Part shown: positions 29,242 through 38,303 of the stretch, piece after piece
Layout of the letters: every line of letters starts with the position of its first letter
Numbering within the stretch: the stretch's first letter is position 1
From: Armatimonadota bacterium
GTDB lineage: Bacteria; Armatimonadota; Zipacnadia; Zipacnadales; UBA11051
DNA: 64,000 nucleotides
Assembly: GCA_013178155.1 (NCBI GenBank)
Contig: JABLXH010000010.1
Coordinates: 1-64,000 of the forward strand
Direction: 5' to 3'
Notes under the pieces: generated by a model
The model's database searches: none
Seen by the model: the letters and a program-made list of their open reading frames with translations, nothing else
What the model was told of the DNA's origin: nothing
Position numbers and translations under genes: made by a program

Positions 29242-30054
29242 ATGCAGAGCTTACCGCCACCCTACTACAGCTCGCAGGGCATCACCCTCTACCACGGTGA
29301 CTGCCTGGAACTCCTCCCGCTGTTCCCCGAGGAGCACTTCGACATGGTTTTCGCCGACCCGCCTTATCACCTGTCCAACGACGGCATCACCTGCCACGCG
29401 GGCAAGATGGTGTCCGTGAACAAGGGCGAGTGGGACCGCTCCAGGGGTGCGGAGGCTGACCACGAGTTCGTGTTGGCCTGGCTGGATGCCTGCCGCCGAG
29501 TCATGAAGCCTGACGCCACCATCTGGGTCTCGGGCACCCAGCACATCATCTACTCGGTCGGCTTCGCTATGCAGAAGCTGGGCTTCCGCATCCTCAATGA
29601 CATCGTCTGGTACAAGGTCAACCCACCGCCTAACCTCGCGTGCCGCTACTTCACCCACTCCACGGAGATCGTGCTGTGGGCCGCCAAATCGAAGAAGTCC
29701 AAGTACACCTTCAACTACGAAGAGATGAAGCAGACGCCGAACCTGCCCTTCGACGATGCGGGTAGGCAGATGAAGAGCATCTGGGCCATCAAGCCCCCGG
29801 ACAAGACCGAGAAGACCTTCGGCAAGCACCCGACGCAAAAGCCGGTCCGGCTGCTCAACCGCATCATCCGGGCTTCCACGAGGCCGGGCGACCTTGTGCT
29901 GGACCCCTTCGTAGGGAGCGGAACGACGGCGCTGTCAGCTCTCATCACCCAACGCCAGTGTGTGGGCTTCGACCTCGATCCAGCGTTCCTCCGTACGGCT
30001 GCGATGCGCCTACAGGAGAGGGCCGTACACAAGGCACTGTCAAGGCTGCAGTAA
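29242..30054 (+). CDS. DNA adenine methyltransferase, DpnA (M2.DpnII)-like beta-class
   Basis: DMVFADPPYHLSNDGITCHAGKMVSVNKGEWD; NPPPNLACRYFTHSTEIVLWAAK; GKHPTQKPVRLLNRIIRAST; LDPFVGSGTTALSA. Confidence 0.85.
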   Translation: MQSLPPPYYSSQGITLYHGDCLELLPLFPEEHFDMVFADPPYHLSNDGITCHAGKMVSVNKGEWDRSRGAEADHEFVLAWLDACRRVMKPDATIWVSGTQHIIYSVGFAMQKLGFRILNDIVWYKVNPPPNLACRYFTHSTEIVLWAAKSKKSKYTFNYEEMKQTPNLPFDDAGRQMKSIWAIKPPDKTEKTFGKHPTQKPVRLLNRIIRASTRPGDLVLDPFVGSGTTALSALITQRQCVGFDLDPAFLRTAAMRLQERAVHKALSRLQ

Positions 30055-30065
30055 CAGGCTCACAG

Positions 30066-30503
30066 GTGGCTGAGAGAATGGTCCCGGGCAACACAACGAC
30101 TGGCAAGGTTCTGGAGGAGATGGTTCTCCCCGCTCTGGCGCGAGGGGGCTACACTTTCCAGACGCAGGTGAATGTCGGCTCGCGCCTGGGTGGTGGCAAG
30201 CACTACGTCGACGTCGTTGCCAGAGACTCAGAAGGAAACGCCGTGCTCATCTCGCTCAAGTGGCAACAGGTGGGCGGTACCGCCGAGCAGAAGGTTCCGT
30301 TTGAGATCATGTGCCTGACGCATGCAGTGCTCGACCCGGCGAATGACTTCCACAAGGCGTACATCGTCCTCGGCGGCAATGGTTGGAAGCTGAAGGATTT
30401 CTATGCTAAGGGGGGCCTCAACCCGTACTTGAGGTATCCCGACACGGTTCGCCTCATGCTTCTCGAGGACTTCATCGCGGCTGCCAACAAGGCGCAGCTG
30501 TAG
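30066..30503 (+). CDS. PD-(D/E)XK restriction-endonuclease-like protein (cognate REase candidate)
   Basis: GGGKHYVDVVARDSEGNAVLISLKWQQVGGTAEQKVPFEIMCLTHAV has D...(S)xK nuclease spacing. 11 nt after the MTase stop. GTG 30066 or ATG 30078. Confidence 0.65.
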   Translation: MAERMVPGNTTTGKVLEEMVLPALARGGYTFQTQVNVGSRLGGGKHYVDVVARDSEGNAVLISLKWQQVGGTAEQKVPFEIMCLTHAVLDPANDFHKAYIVLGGNGWKLKDFYAKGGLNPYLRYPDTVRLMLLEDFIAAANKAQL

Positions 30504-30646
30504 TTGCCCATAGACCAAGTCGTCAGGTTCGTGGTCCATTGCCTCCGTCAGCTCCAATATCCGGCAACCGCGCCGCGTCTCCAAAGGCGGCGCTCTGACG
30601 CCTCCAGCGCTCCGTTAGCCATCGCGCATTGACGTTGCTTTCCCCC

Positions 30647-30681
30647 TTGACATCCGCCCGCGTGGCTACTATGATTAGTAG
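30647..30681 (+). promoter_or_regulatory. Promoter plus dyad operator upstream of the BlaI-like gene
   Basis: TTGACA (30647-30652)-N17-TATGAT (30670-30675). Perfect dyad CTACTA-TGAT-TAGTAG (30666-30681) covers the -10. Confidence 0.7.
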
Positions 30682-30760
30682 TAAGCGCCCCGGGGTACAT
30701 TACCCCTGGACCACTCTCACCCGGCGCTCACGCCCTCGCAACTGAGGGGAGGCGGATATT

Positions 30761-31228
30761 ATGGACGACGACCGGAAGCAGCCCCACCTGCCCGTATTTC
30801 GACCCCGCAATGAGGGGTTAGAGAAAATGCTGGGCAAGCTCGAAGCCCAGCTCATGGAGATCCTCTGGAACGCCGACCGAGCCCTCAATGTCGAGGAAAC
30901 CCGCGAGGCCCTGGCGAAGGCCGGCAAGGCCTCCGCCTACACCACCATCATGACCACCCTCAGCCGCATGTATAACAAGGGCCTGCTGGCGCGAGAGATG
31001 ATCGGCAAGGCCTACTACTACACTCCGCGCGTCAGTCAGCGCGAGTTGACCTCGGGTGTCACCAAGCAGGTCATTGACGGTCTGCTGGGGGCCTTCGCCG
31101 AGCCTGCCATGGCCTACTTCGTCGAGGCGCTCAGCGACGACTACCCTGACAAGCTGGACACGCTGGAGGCAATGATCCGCCGGCGCAAGCAGGAGCAGAG
31201 CAACAAGAAGTCCGCGCGGGAGCAGTAG
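30761..31228 (+). CDS. BlaI/MecI/CopY-family repressor
   Basis: LGKLEAQLMEILWNADRALNVEETREALAKAGKASAYTTIMTTLSRMYNKGLLARE. Confidence 0.92.
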   Translation: MDDDRKQPHLPVFRPRNEGLEKMLGKLEAQLMEILWNADRALNVEETREALAKAGKASAYTTIMTTLSRMYNKGLLAREMIGKAYYYTPRVSQRELTSGVTKQVIDGLLGAFAEPAMAYFVEALSDDYPDKLDTLEAMIRRRKQEQSNKKSAREQ

Positions 31229-31231
31229 GGG

Positions 31232-32206
31232 ATGGGGGGGCTTCTGGCCTCGGCGCTGTTGGTGGTGGGGAGCGCGGCGGCCAGCAGCCTCCTGCTGTGT
31301 CTGCCGGTGATGGTGGCCGCCGAGTCGCTGGTCGGGCGTGAGCCGGCCACGGCCCGGCGGTTTTGGCATGTGGTGGCTGCCTTGCCGTTGATCCTGGGGC
31401 TGCTGCTGACCGAGCTGGCCCTGTTGACGCTCACCGGCGACATCACCGCCTCGCCCCACCAGGAGCGCATCCGGCCCCATCTCTGTCTGGCCCTCCTGAC
31501 TGGCCTCCCGGACGCCCCCTTCCGCTTTCGCCTCTATGCCACCCTCGCCCTGGGCCTGCTGGTGTTTGCCCTCGTGCGGTTCGTGCTGGGCGTGGTCAGG
31601 TCGCGGGTGCCCGCCGGGTTGCCGGAGGTGGTGGAGGTGGACGCCGCCGCGCCACTTTGCTTCTCGCTGGGGGTGACGCGCCCGGTCATTGTCTGCAGCA
31701 CCGGCCTGCGCCGGCTGCTGACCGAGGAGGAGCGGGCGGCGGTCCTGGCCCATGAGCGGGCACATGGGCGACATCGCGATGCCCAGGCGGAGCTGCTGCT
31801 GCGCCTGGCGACGGACCCGCTGCTGTGGCTGCCCACCACGCACTATTACCTGCGGCAGGCCCGGGCGGCGCGGGAGCTGCTCAGCGACGAGGCCGCGGCC
31901 GCGGAGACCTCCGCCGGGGCGCTGCGCGCAGCCCTGGAGAAGATGGCCCAGGCGGCCGTCACCCACCACCGCCGCCAGGAGGGCGACCTGGCCGGGCTAC
32001 GGCCGGTCTTCCCCGACTACGCTGACCCGCAGTCGAGGCTGCGGGCGCTGGCTGATGAGAGCGAGGCCAGTCTCGCGCCGGGCCTCGGTGTGATCGTGAC
32101 GATCGAGGTGGTGCTGCTGGCAGTCCTGGTCGGCTGGCAGTGGCGCCCCTTGCATGACACGCTGCATTGTGTCGCAAGGAGCCTGCTGGACATCATGCGG
32201 CGCTAG
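31232..32206 (+). CDS. BlaR1/MecR1-like M56 membrane metallopeptidase
   Basis: Multiple TM helices; LTEEERAAVLAHERAHGRHRDAQAELLLRL (HExxH). Confidence 0.88.
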   Translation: MGGLLASALLVVGSAAASSLLLCLPVMVAAESLVGREPATARRFWHVVAALPLILGLLLTELALLTLTGDITASPHQERIRPHLCLALLTGLPDAPFRFRLYATLALGLLVFALVRFVLGVVRSRVPAGLPEVVEVDAAAPLCFSLGVTRPVIVCSTGLRRLLTEEERAAVLAHERAHGRHRDAQAELLLRLATDPLLWLPTTHYYLRQARAARELLSDEAAAAETSAGALRAALEKMAQAAVTHHRRQEGDLAGLRPVFPDYADPQSRLRALADESEASLAPGLGVIVTIEVVLLAVLVGWQWRPLHDTLHCVARSLLDIMRR

Positions 32207-32250
32207 AGGGGATTGCGCCCAGGGGGGCGCTTGCGACCGGCGGAAGTGGC

Positions 32251-35226
32251 TTACCGGTCCAGCAACTGGGCGATGGCTTCCAGGAGCGCGTCGCGGCGGA
32301 AGGGCTTCGGAAGCGTCTGCACCCGCAACGGTCCGGCCTGGGTCGCGGACAGGCCGGGATACTCGTGACCGGACGCTATGAGCACCGGTGGTGCGTCGGC
32401 TTGCTGCTTCAGCCAATCCAGCAGTGCCCTCCCCCCGCCCTCGGGCATCAGCAAGTCCGTCACAACCAGGTCGTAGCTTTCCGCCTGCAGTTGCGCGATG
32501 GCCTCGGTCGGCGTCCCGACCGCAGTCACCTGGTGTCCCCCCGACGCCAGCATGGCCGCCAGCACTTGCCGGACATCGGCGTCATCCTCAGCCAGCAGCA
32601 CGCGCAGGCCCGCCGGCGTTTCCCCAGCCGGAGCCGGGCGGGGCGCCACGGGGGTTGTCTCCGACGCCCGCACGGCTGGAAGGCGCAGCGTGAAGGTGCT
32701 GCCCACGCCCACTTCGCTGCGCACCGTGATCACTCCGCCATGAGAGCTCACGATGCCGTGTGAGACCGACAGCCCCAGACCGGTGCCCGGAACATCGCTT
32801 TGACCCAGTCGCCCCTTGGTGGTGAAGAAGGGCTCAAAGACGCGATGGATATGGGCGGCGGGGATGCCGATTCCGGTATCTTCGACCTCGGCCACCAGGG
32901 TGCCGCCGTCTTTCTCACCAGGCTCAAAACGCGTGCGGATGGTAAGCCTTCCGCCCTCGGGCATGGCGTGGCACGCGTTGAGGATGAGGTTCAGGAAGAC
33001 CTGCTCGATCTGGGCCGGGTCCGCCATCAGGCGGATGCCGCTGGCCTGGTAGTCGCGTACCACGGTCACGCTGCTGGTCTGCAGTTGGCGACCAGTGAGT
33101 CCCAGGGCGCCCTCGATAGCCTCCTCGATACGCAGCGTCTGTCGCAGCGGTTCGCGCGGCCGGGCGAAAGTCAGGAGGTTTTGGCAAATGTCCCCGCCCC
33201 GCTGGGAAGCCCGCAGGACCAGTTCGGCCAGGTGCTCGTACTCCTCCAGGGACTGGTGCGTGGCTGCTGTCTCGGCGGCCAGCATGAGTCCCATGAGAAT
33301 GTTATTGAACTCGTGGGCCAGGCCAGCAGCCAGTTGCCCCACCGTTGCCAGGCGCTGCTGGGCCTCCTCCTGGCGGGCCTCGGTCGCGTCCCGGATGAAG
33401 ACCGCAATACGCGTGACACGGCCTTCGCCTCCAGTGACCGGATACCACACGTTGCTATAGATCCGGCCACGGAACTCGTCCTCAAAGCGCTGGGGCTCGG
33501 CCGCCGCAATGGTCGCCTCCAGGCGTTCCTGGTACAATCGGAAGAGCCGCGAGCCAAGCCACCGTCCCAGTCTGGTTCCCACCAGCTCCGAGACTGGCCT
33601 TTGCAGCAGGCGGGCAGCCGCCTCGTTGATACCGAGAATGCTGCCGCTGGTGTCCACCAGCGCGGCAATGTCATGCGTGGCATTCAGCAGCGCCCACGCC
33701 GTGTCATTACTCAGCCGCAGGGCCGCGTCGGCCCGGACGCGCTCCGTGTCATCGCGCATGTAGATGGCCAGCCGCGTCACCTCGCCATCCGTTCCGACGA
33801 TGGGGTAGAAAGCGCTGGAGAAATGCAGGCCCTTGTAGTCGTCCTCATAGTACCGCGCCTCGCCGCTGGCGATGGTGTCCTTGATGCGATCGGTTGTGAG
33901 CCGCGCCCCCTCCTCGGGCAGGTGAGACACCAGCGGCGTCCCCACCAACTGCTCGGCCGGTAGTCCCAACTGGCGCACCATGGCGTCATTGACCCCCAGC
34001 ACCACACCTTCGCTGTCCAGCAGGACGGCGCTGGCCGTGGTGGCGTTCAGCAAGGTCCATGCCGTCTCCCTGCTGACCCGTAGCGAGGCCTCGGCCTGCA
34101 ATCGGTCGGTGACATCCTCGCCGGTGCCCAGCAGCAGTGCCACCGCGCCATCGGGTGCCCGCTGAAACACGCAGTCGCGGCTCAGGAAGAGCCGCCATTG
34201 GCCGTCAGCGGCCCGCACCCGGAACGTCATCTCGGCGAATTCGCCGTCAGCGAGGTGTTCGCAGGTGGCGCGATGGGCGGCACAGCGCTCACGGTCATCG
34301 GGATGGGTGAGAGCGGCCAGGATGTCGGGGCCCAGGTCTGCGAGCTCTTCGTCTCCATAGCCGAGGTGTCGCAGCGCTCCCGGGCTAACGTAGACCACCT
34401 GCTCTTTCCGAGCGTCATAGATGTGCACCAGGTGGTCGGTGGCTTCGAGAATACGCTGGCTGAAGCGCTGCGCTTGCGCCAGCTCAAGCCGCGTGCGTCG
34501 GATCTCGCTGATGTCGCGGATATGGGCCACGACCAGTCGCTCGTCACCCAGCAGCGCCGAACGCATGTGTACTTCCACCGGTAGCGTCTCGTCACCGCCG
34601 CGGCGGCACTCCAGTTCCAGCGTCAACCCCTCTTCGGGCACGTCGAGCCCCTCCAGGGCGGACAGACTGCGCAGGCTCTCCCAGGTCACCAGGTCGCTGA
34701 TCGGACGCCCCAGGAGCTCGTCACGTGCGTACGCAAACATCTGGGCGGCAGTGGGGTTGCTGTCAACGATGCGCCCCTGGGTGTCAAGCACGAGGATGGC
34801 GGCGGTGAGGGTATCGAAGAGGGCGGCGTAGCGCTGTTCGCTGGCCGCCAGGGCGGCCTGGGCGTCGGGCGCGAGAGCGAGTTCCTCCATCAGCACCAGA
34901 GCGCCATGATGGGTCCGGCCCCGGAGGTGGTGGACTGTGACGCCGACGGGGCGCACGGCTCCGCTGGGGGTGGTCAGTTCCGACGGCTCCCGCAACACAG
35001 GGGACCAACGGCTGGGAGGAAGGGAGAAGGACAGGCGGGCGGTGCACGACAGCTTGAGCGCCGCGGCTACGTCCGCCCAGGGCCGGCCGACGACCTGCGC
35101 CCGAGGCCATTCGGTCAGCTCCTCGGTGCCCGGGCTGGCATCCGTCACGATACCTGCGGCATCAACGGTCCAGACCGCAGGACGCAACACCTCCAGCAGC
35201 AACCGGTACGGTTGGCTGGGACCCAT
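32251..35226 (-). CDS. Hybrid sensor histidine kinase with five PAS domains and C-terminal receiver
   Basis: Five PAS-like modules; H-box TVGQLAAGLAHEFNNILMG; HATPase GTGLGLSVSHGIVSSHGG; REC VLLAEDDADVRQVL...DLVVTDLLMPEGGG. Confidence 0.92.
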   Translation of the reverse strand: MGPSQPYRLLLEVLRPAVWTVDAAGIVTDASPGTEELTEWPRAQVVGRPWADVAAALKLSCTARLSFSLPPSRWSPVLREPSELTTPSGAVRPVGVTVHHLRGRTHHGALVLMEELALAPDAQAALAASEQRYAALFDTLTAAILVLDTQGRIVDSNPTAAQMFAYARDELLGRPISDLVTWESLRSLSALEGLDVPEEGLTLELECRRGGDETLPVEVHMRSALLGDERLVVAHIRDISEIRRTRLELAQAQRFSQRILEATDHLVHIYDARKEQVVYVSPGALRHLGYGDEELADLGPDILAALTHPDDRERCAAHRATCEHLADGEFAEMTFRVRAADGQWRLFLSRDCVFQRAPDGAVALLLGTGEDVTDRLQAEASLRVSRETAWTLLNATTASAVLLDSEGVVLGVNDAMVRQLGLPAEQLVGTPLVSHLPEEGARLTTDRIKDTIASGEARYYEDDYKGLHFSSAFYPIVGTDGEVTRLAIYMRDDTERVRADAALRLSNDTAWALLNATHDIAALVDTSGSILGINEAAARLLQRPVSELVGTRLGRWLGSRLFRLYQERLEATIAAAEPQRFEDEFRGRIYSNVWYPVTGGEGRVTRIAVFIRDATEARQEEAQQRLATVGQLAAGLAHEFNNILMGLMLAAETAATHQSLEEYEHLAELVLRASQRGGDICQNLLTFARPREPLRQTLRIEEAIEGALGLTGRQLQTSSVTVVRDYQASGIRLMADPAQIEQVFLNLILNACHAMPEGGRLTIRTRFEPGEKDGGTLVAEVEDTGIGIPAAHIHRVFEPFFTTKGRLGQSDVPGTGLGLSVSHGIVSSHGGVITVRSEVGVGSTFTLRLPAVRASETTPVAPRPAPAGETPAGLRVLLAEDDADVRQVLAAMLASGGHQVTAVGTPTEAIAQLQAESYDLVVTDLLMPEGGGRALLDWLKQQADAPPVLIASGHEYPGLSATQAGPLRVQTLPKPFRRDALLEAIAQLLDR

Positions 35227-35407
35227 CGCTATCAGCCCTCCGGGTCACCCCCGGGATAGCGCGGGCCTTATCCCCGCTCACCAGCAGCGTCCGGCAAGTC
35301 ATGACCGCCTCCCCCGTACTGCGGGGCTGACCCATGCTTGCGGGACTAGACCCACAGTTGCTCCCTTCACCATGCGTCGTCCTCTTTCCTTCTTGCGGAC
35401 AGGCTGT

Positions 35408-35475
35408 CCCTGGAGCCGGCGCCGCCGGCAGGGGATCGTGGCGCCCATGCCAGCCCGCGGGCTTTTCTTTGCCAT
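35408..35475 (+). promoter_or_regulatory. Hairpin-rich leader with terminator-like palindrome before the SLBB gene
   Basis: CCCTGGAGCCGGCGCCGCCGGCAGGG hairpin, then AGCCCGCGGGCT followed by TTTCTTTG, about 105 bp before the ATG at 35580. Confidence 0.4.
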
Positions 35476-35579
35476 CGGGAAGGGTTATGATTGCGGCTGC
35501 GGAAAGGGCGGGTCAGCGGCAGACCGCGGACCGGCCGGTCGTCCGCTTATGGGATCCTGCAGCCAAAGGGACGTCACTT

Positions 35580-38288
35580 ATGCGTAACATCATGACCCGG
35601 TGCGCCGCCCTGGCGATTCTGGGCTTAGTATGGGCCGGGGGCATCGGCGCCCAACAGCCACCGACCACCGCTGCCTCGGGTACTGAGGCCGGCCCGACGA
35701 CGGCGTTGCCGGAGCCTCCAGCCCCGGCAGTTTCGCCCTTCCCCGTGTCCAGCATTCGCAGCCTGGACGACATTCCCCGCGAGTACCCGGAGCAGGAGAA
35801 GGCGCCGGTGCGCCTCTTTGAAGAGCTCCCGCGCTTCGGTGCCAGCCTCTTCACCGCCATCAACATGGTGCCGACGACCCAGGATGCGGCCACGCCGGTC
35901 CGGCCGGTCAGCAATCAGCCTGTGCCACCCAACTACCTGCTGGGCCCTGGTGACCAGCTCTCGCTTCGGGTCTGGGCCCGCGACTTTGAGCAGGTGGCGC
36001 AGGACGTGACGGTCAGTCCGGAGGGCTTTGTCATCTTGCCGGAGGTGGGCCGCACGGCCGCTAACGGCCTGACACTGGAGGAACTGCGCGAGCAGTTGCG
36101 CCAAGCCTACAGCCGCTTCTTCACTGACCCCACGGTAACCCTGACGGTCACCGAGCAGCGGACCGTGGAGGTGTTTGTCACCGGCGATGCGGTGCGGCCA
36201 GGCAAGTACACGCTGGCGGGCATGGCCACGGTGCTGAGCGCGCTCTACGCAGCCGGGGGCCCCTCCGAGATCGGCTCCTTCCGGCAGATAACGCTCCAGC
36301 GGGTGGGTGAGGCACCCCAGGAGATCGACCTGTATGACTACCTGCTCACCGGGCGCCGTGACCTGGACACCGTGCTGCGGCCTGGTGACACCATCTTCAT
36401 CCCCCCCATCTCGGGTGGTGAGGTGGGTCTTTGCGGCGAGGTCCGTCGCCCCGCACGCTATGAGCTCAAGGGCGAGGTGACTCTGGCTGCGGCCCTGCAG
36501 TTGGCCGGAGGCCTGAAACCGACCGCCTATGCGCCGATGCTGCATCTGTGGCGGCAGGATAAGCACACCAAGTGGCGCCTGTCGGCCGTGGACGCCTCAT
36601 CGCCCGATAGCCCCGACATGAAGCTGCCGCTGCAGGACGGTGACCTGATCATCGTCAAGGGCATTCTCCATACCGGGGCCAACACGGTGCAATTGATGGG
36701 CGCGGTCAAGCGTCCGGGCTACTACCCCGTGACCCCCGAGACGACGCTGTCCAGCCTCCTGCGCAGCGCCGAGGGCCTGGCCTGGAACGCGCACATGGGC
36801 ATGGGCGTACTGCGGCGCATGGATAACAACCGTCACTACTACGTCATCCCCTTTGATGTCGCCGAGCAGATGTACAGCGAGAATCCCAAGCCGATCCTGC
36901 TGCAACCGAAGGACGAGATCGAGATCCTGACTCAGGACGCGGTGGAGCCGCCGAAGGAGGTACGGGTGGAGGGGGCGGTTGCCCACCCGGGGGTCTATCC
37001 CTGGGCCGGTGAGCTGAAGGTCAGTCAGTTGGTGATGCTGGCCGGGGGGCTCGTGCCCGAGGCCTACGTCAAACGCGCCGACCTGCTCCGCCTGACCGAG
37101 GATCAGCGGTATGAGATTGTGGCCGTGGACCTGGCCGCGGCCCTCAAGGGCGACACCGCGGCGGACCTTGTCCTGGCCAGGGGCGACATCCTGAAGATCA
37201 GCACCCTGGCTGAGGCCGAGGCTCCGTCGGAGGTGCAGGTGGCCGGCTTCGTCCGCAATCCCGGTCCCTATCCGCGGCGGGAGGGGATGAAGGTCAGCGA
37301 CGCGCTCTTCGCCGCCGGCGGTCTGAAGCCCGGCGCCGGGCCGGAAGTGCTGGTGGTCCGCGGACGCTTTGAGGGCGAGGTCAAGACGGAGAGACTGACT
37401 CTGGCAGGCGAGGCGACCGATTACCGGGTCGAGCCCGACCTGTTGCTCCAGGATGACGACAGTGTCACGGTCCTGGGCCGTGGCGAGTTCAAGACCCAGG
37501 CGGAGATCGTCAGCATCCAGGGCCGGGTTCGGGTCCCGGGGGCCTACCCCTTGCTGCGCACCGGCACCACCGGCTACACGGTGTACGACCTGCTTCAGGC
37601 CGCCGGAGGCCTGCTGGAGGAGGCTAACCCGGCCGGCATCGTGGTCTACCGCAAGCGCGACTTTTACATGGGCCAGGCCCAGTCAGAAGACCTCAACCGC
37701 GTGCTTTCGTCGGTCAACCGCGAGGCCACCGTCTCACAGCAACCCACACAGCTCACCGACCAGGACCAGATGAACGCCTACGCCAACATGGTGAGCATGA
37801 ACATGCGCGAGGTGTTGGCTGGCCCCAACGCGATGGCGATAGTGTTGCCGCCGCGGCCGGTCCGGCCCGAGGACTGGGTCTCGGCCATCCCTGTTGCTGG
37901 CAAGAAGCTACTGGAGACCCAGGGCGCCGAGGGCAATCTGGAGCTGGAGCCAGGCGATACCGTCTCGGTGCCGCGTCTCGTCAACACCGTCCTGGTTCTG
38001 GGCGCCGTGCCCCGCTCCGGGGCGGTCCCCTTCGTGCCCGAGGCCAACACGCGGCACTACATCAACGAATCCGGCGGCTTCCGCGAGGACGCTGCCTCCG
38101 AACGCATGGTCGTCATCCATCCCAATGGCGCCGCCGCGCCCATCAGCATGGGCACCGTCCCCGAGCCCGGCGATGTCATCGTCGTCCCCACCAAGCATAT
38201 CGTGCGCACCATCCGCACCGAGAGCACCTGGGCACAGTGGACGCGCAGCCTGCTCGGCTTCATCCTCGGCGCTATCGTGGCGAACTGA
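35580..38288 (+). CDS. Polysaccharide export outer-membrane protein (Wza-like) with about 7 SLBB repeats
   Basis: NYLLGPGDQLSLRVWARDFEQVAQDVTVSPEGFVILPEVGRTAANGLTLEELREQLRQAYSRFFTDPTVTLTV; seven xVxGxVxxPGxYP...AGGL units. Confidence 0.92.
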   Translation: MRNIMTRCAALAILGLVWAGGIGAQQPPTTAASGTEAGPTTALPEPPAPAVSPFPVSSIRSLDDIPREYPEQEKAPVRLFEELPRFGASLFTAINMVPTTQDAATPVRPVSNQPVPPNYLLGPGDQLSLRVWARDFEQVAQDVTVSPEGFVILPEVGRTAANGLTLEELREQLRQAYSRFFTDPTVTLTVTEQRTVEVFVTGDAVRPGKYTLAGMATVLSALYAAGGPSEIGSFRQITLQRVGEAPQEIDLYDYLLTGRRDLDTVLRPGDTIFIPPISGGEVGLCGEVRRPARYELKGEVTLAAALQLAGGLKPTAYAPMLHLWRQDKHTKWRLSAVDASSPDSPDMKLPLQDGDLIIVKGILHTGANTVQLMGAVKRPGYYPVTPETTLSSLLRSAEGLAWNAHMGMGVLRRMDNNRHYYVIPFDVAEQMYSENPKPILLQPKDEIEILTQDAVEPPKEVRVEGAVAHPGVYPWAGELKVSQLVMLAGGLVPEAYVKRADLLRLTEDQRYEIVAVDLAAALKGDTAADLVLARGDILKISTLAEAEAPSEVQVAGFVRNPGPYPRREGMKVSDALFAAGGLKPGAGPEVLVVRGRFEGEVKTERLTLAGEATDYRVEPDLLLQDDDSVTVLGRGEFKTQAEIVSIQGRVRVPGAYPLLRTGTTGYTVYDLLQAAGGLLEEANPAGIVVYRKRDFYMGQAQSEDLNRVLSSVNREATVSQQPTQLTDQDQMNAYANMVSMNMREVLAGPNAMAIVLPPRPVRPEDWVSAIPVAGKKLLETQGAEGNLELEPGDTVSVPRLVNTVLVLGAVPRSGAVPFVPEANTRHYINESGGFREDAASERMVVIHPNGAAAPISMGTVPEPGDVIVVPTKHIVRTIRTESTWAQWTRSLLGFILGAIVAN

Positions 38289-38303
38289 GAGGACATCCGG
38301 CCC

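Noticed and set aside
30818-31969. 383-aa minus-strand ORF
   Set aside because: Antisense to blaI/blaR1-like genes; Q/R/G-rich shadow frame.
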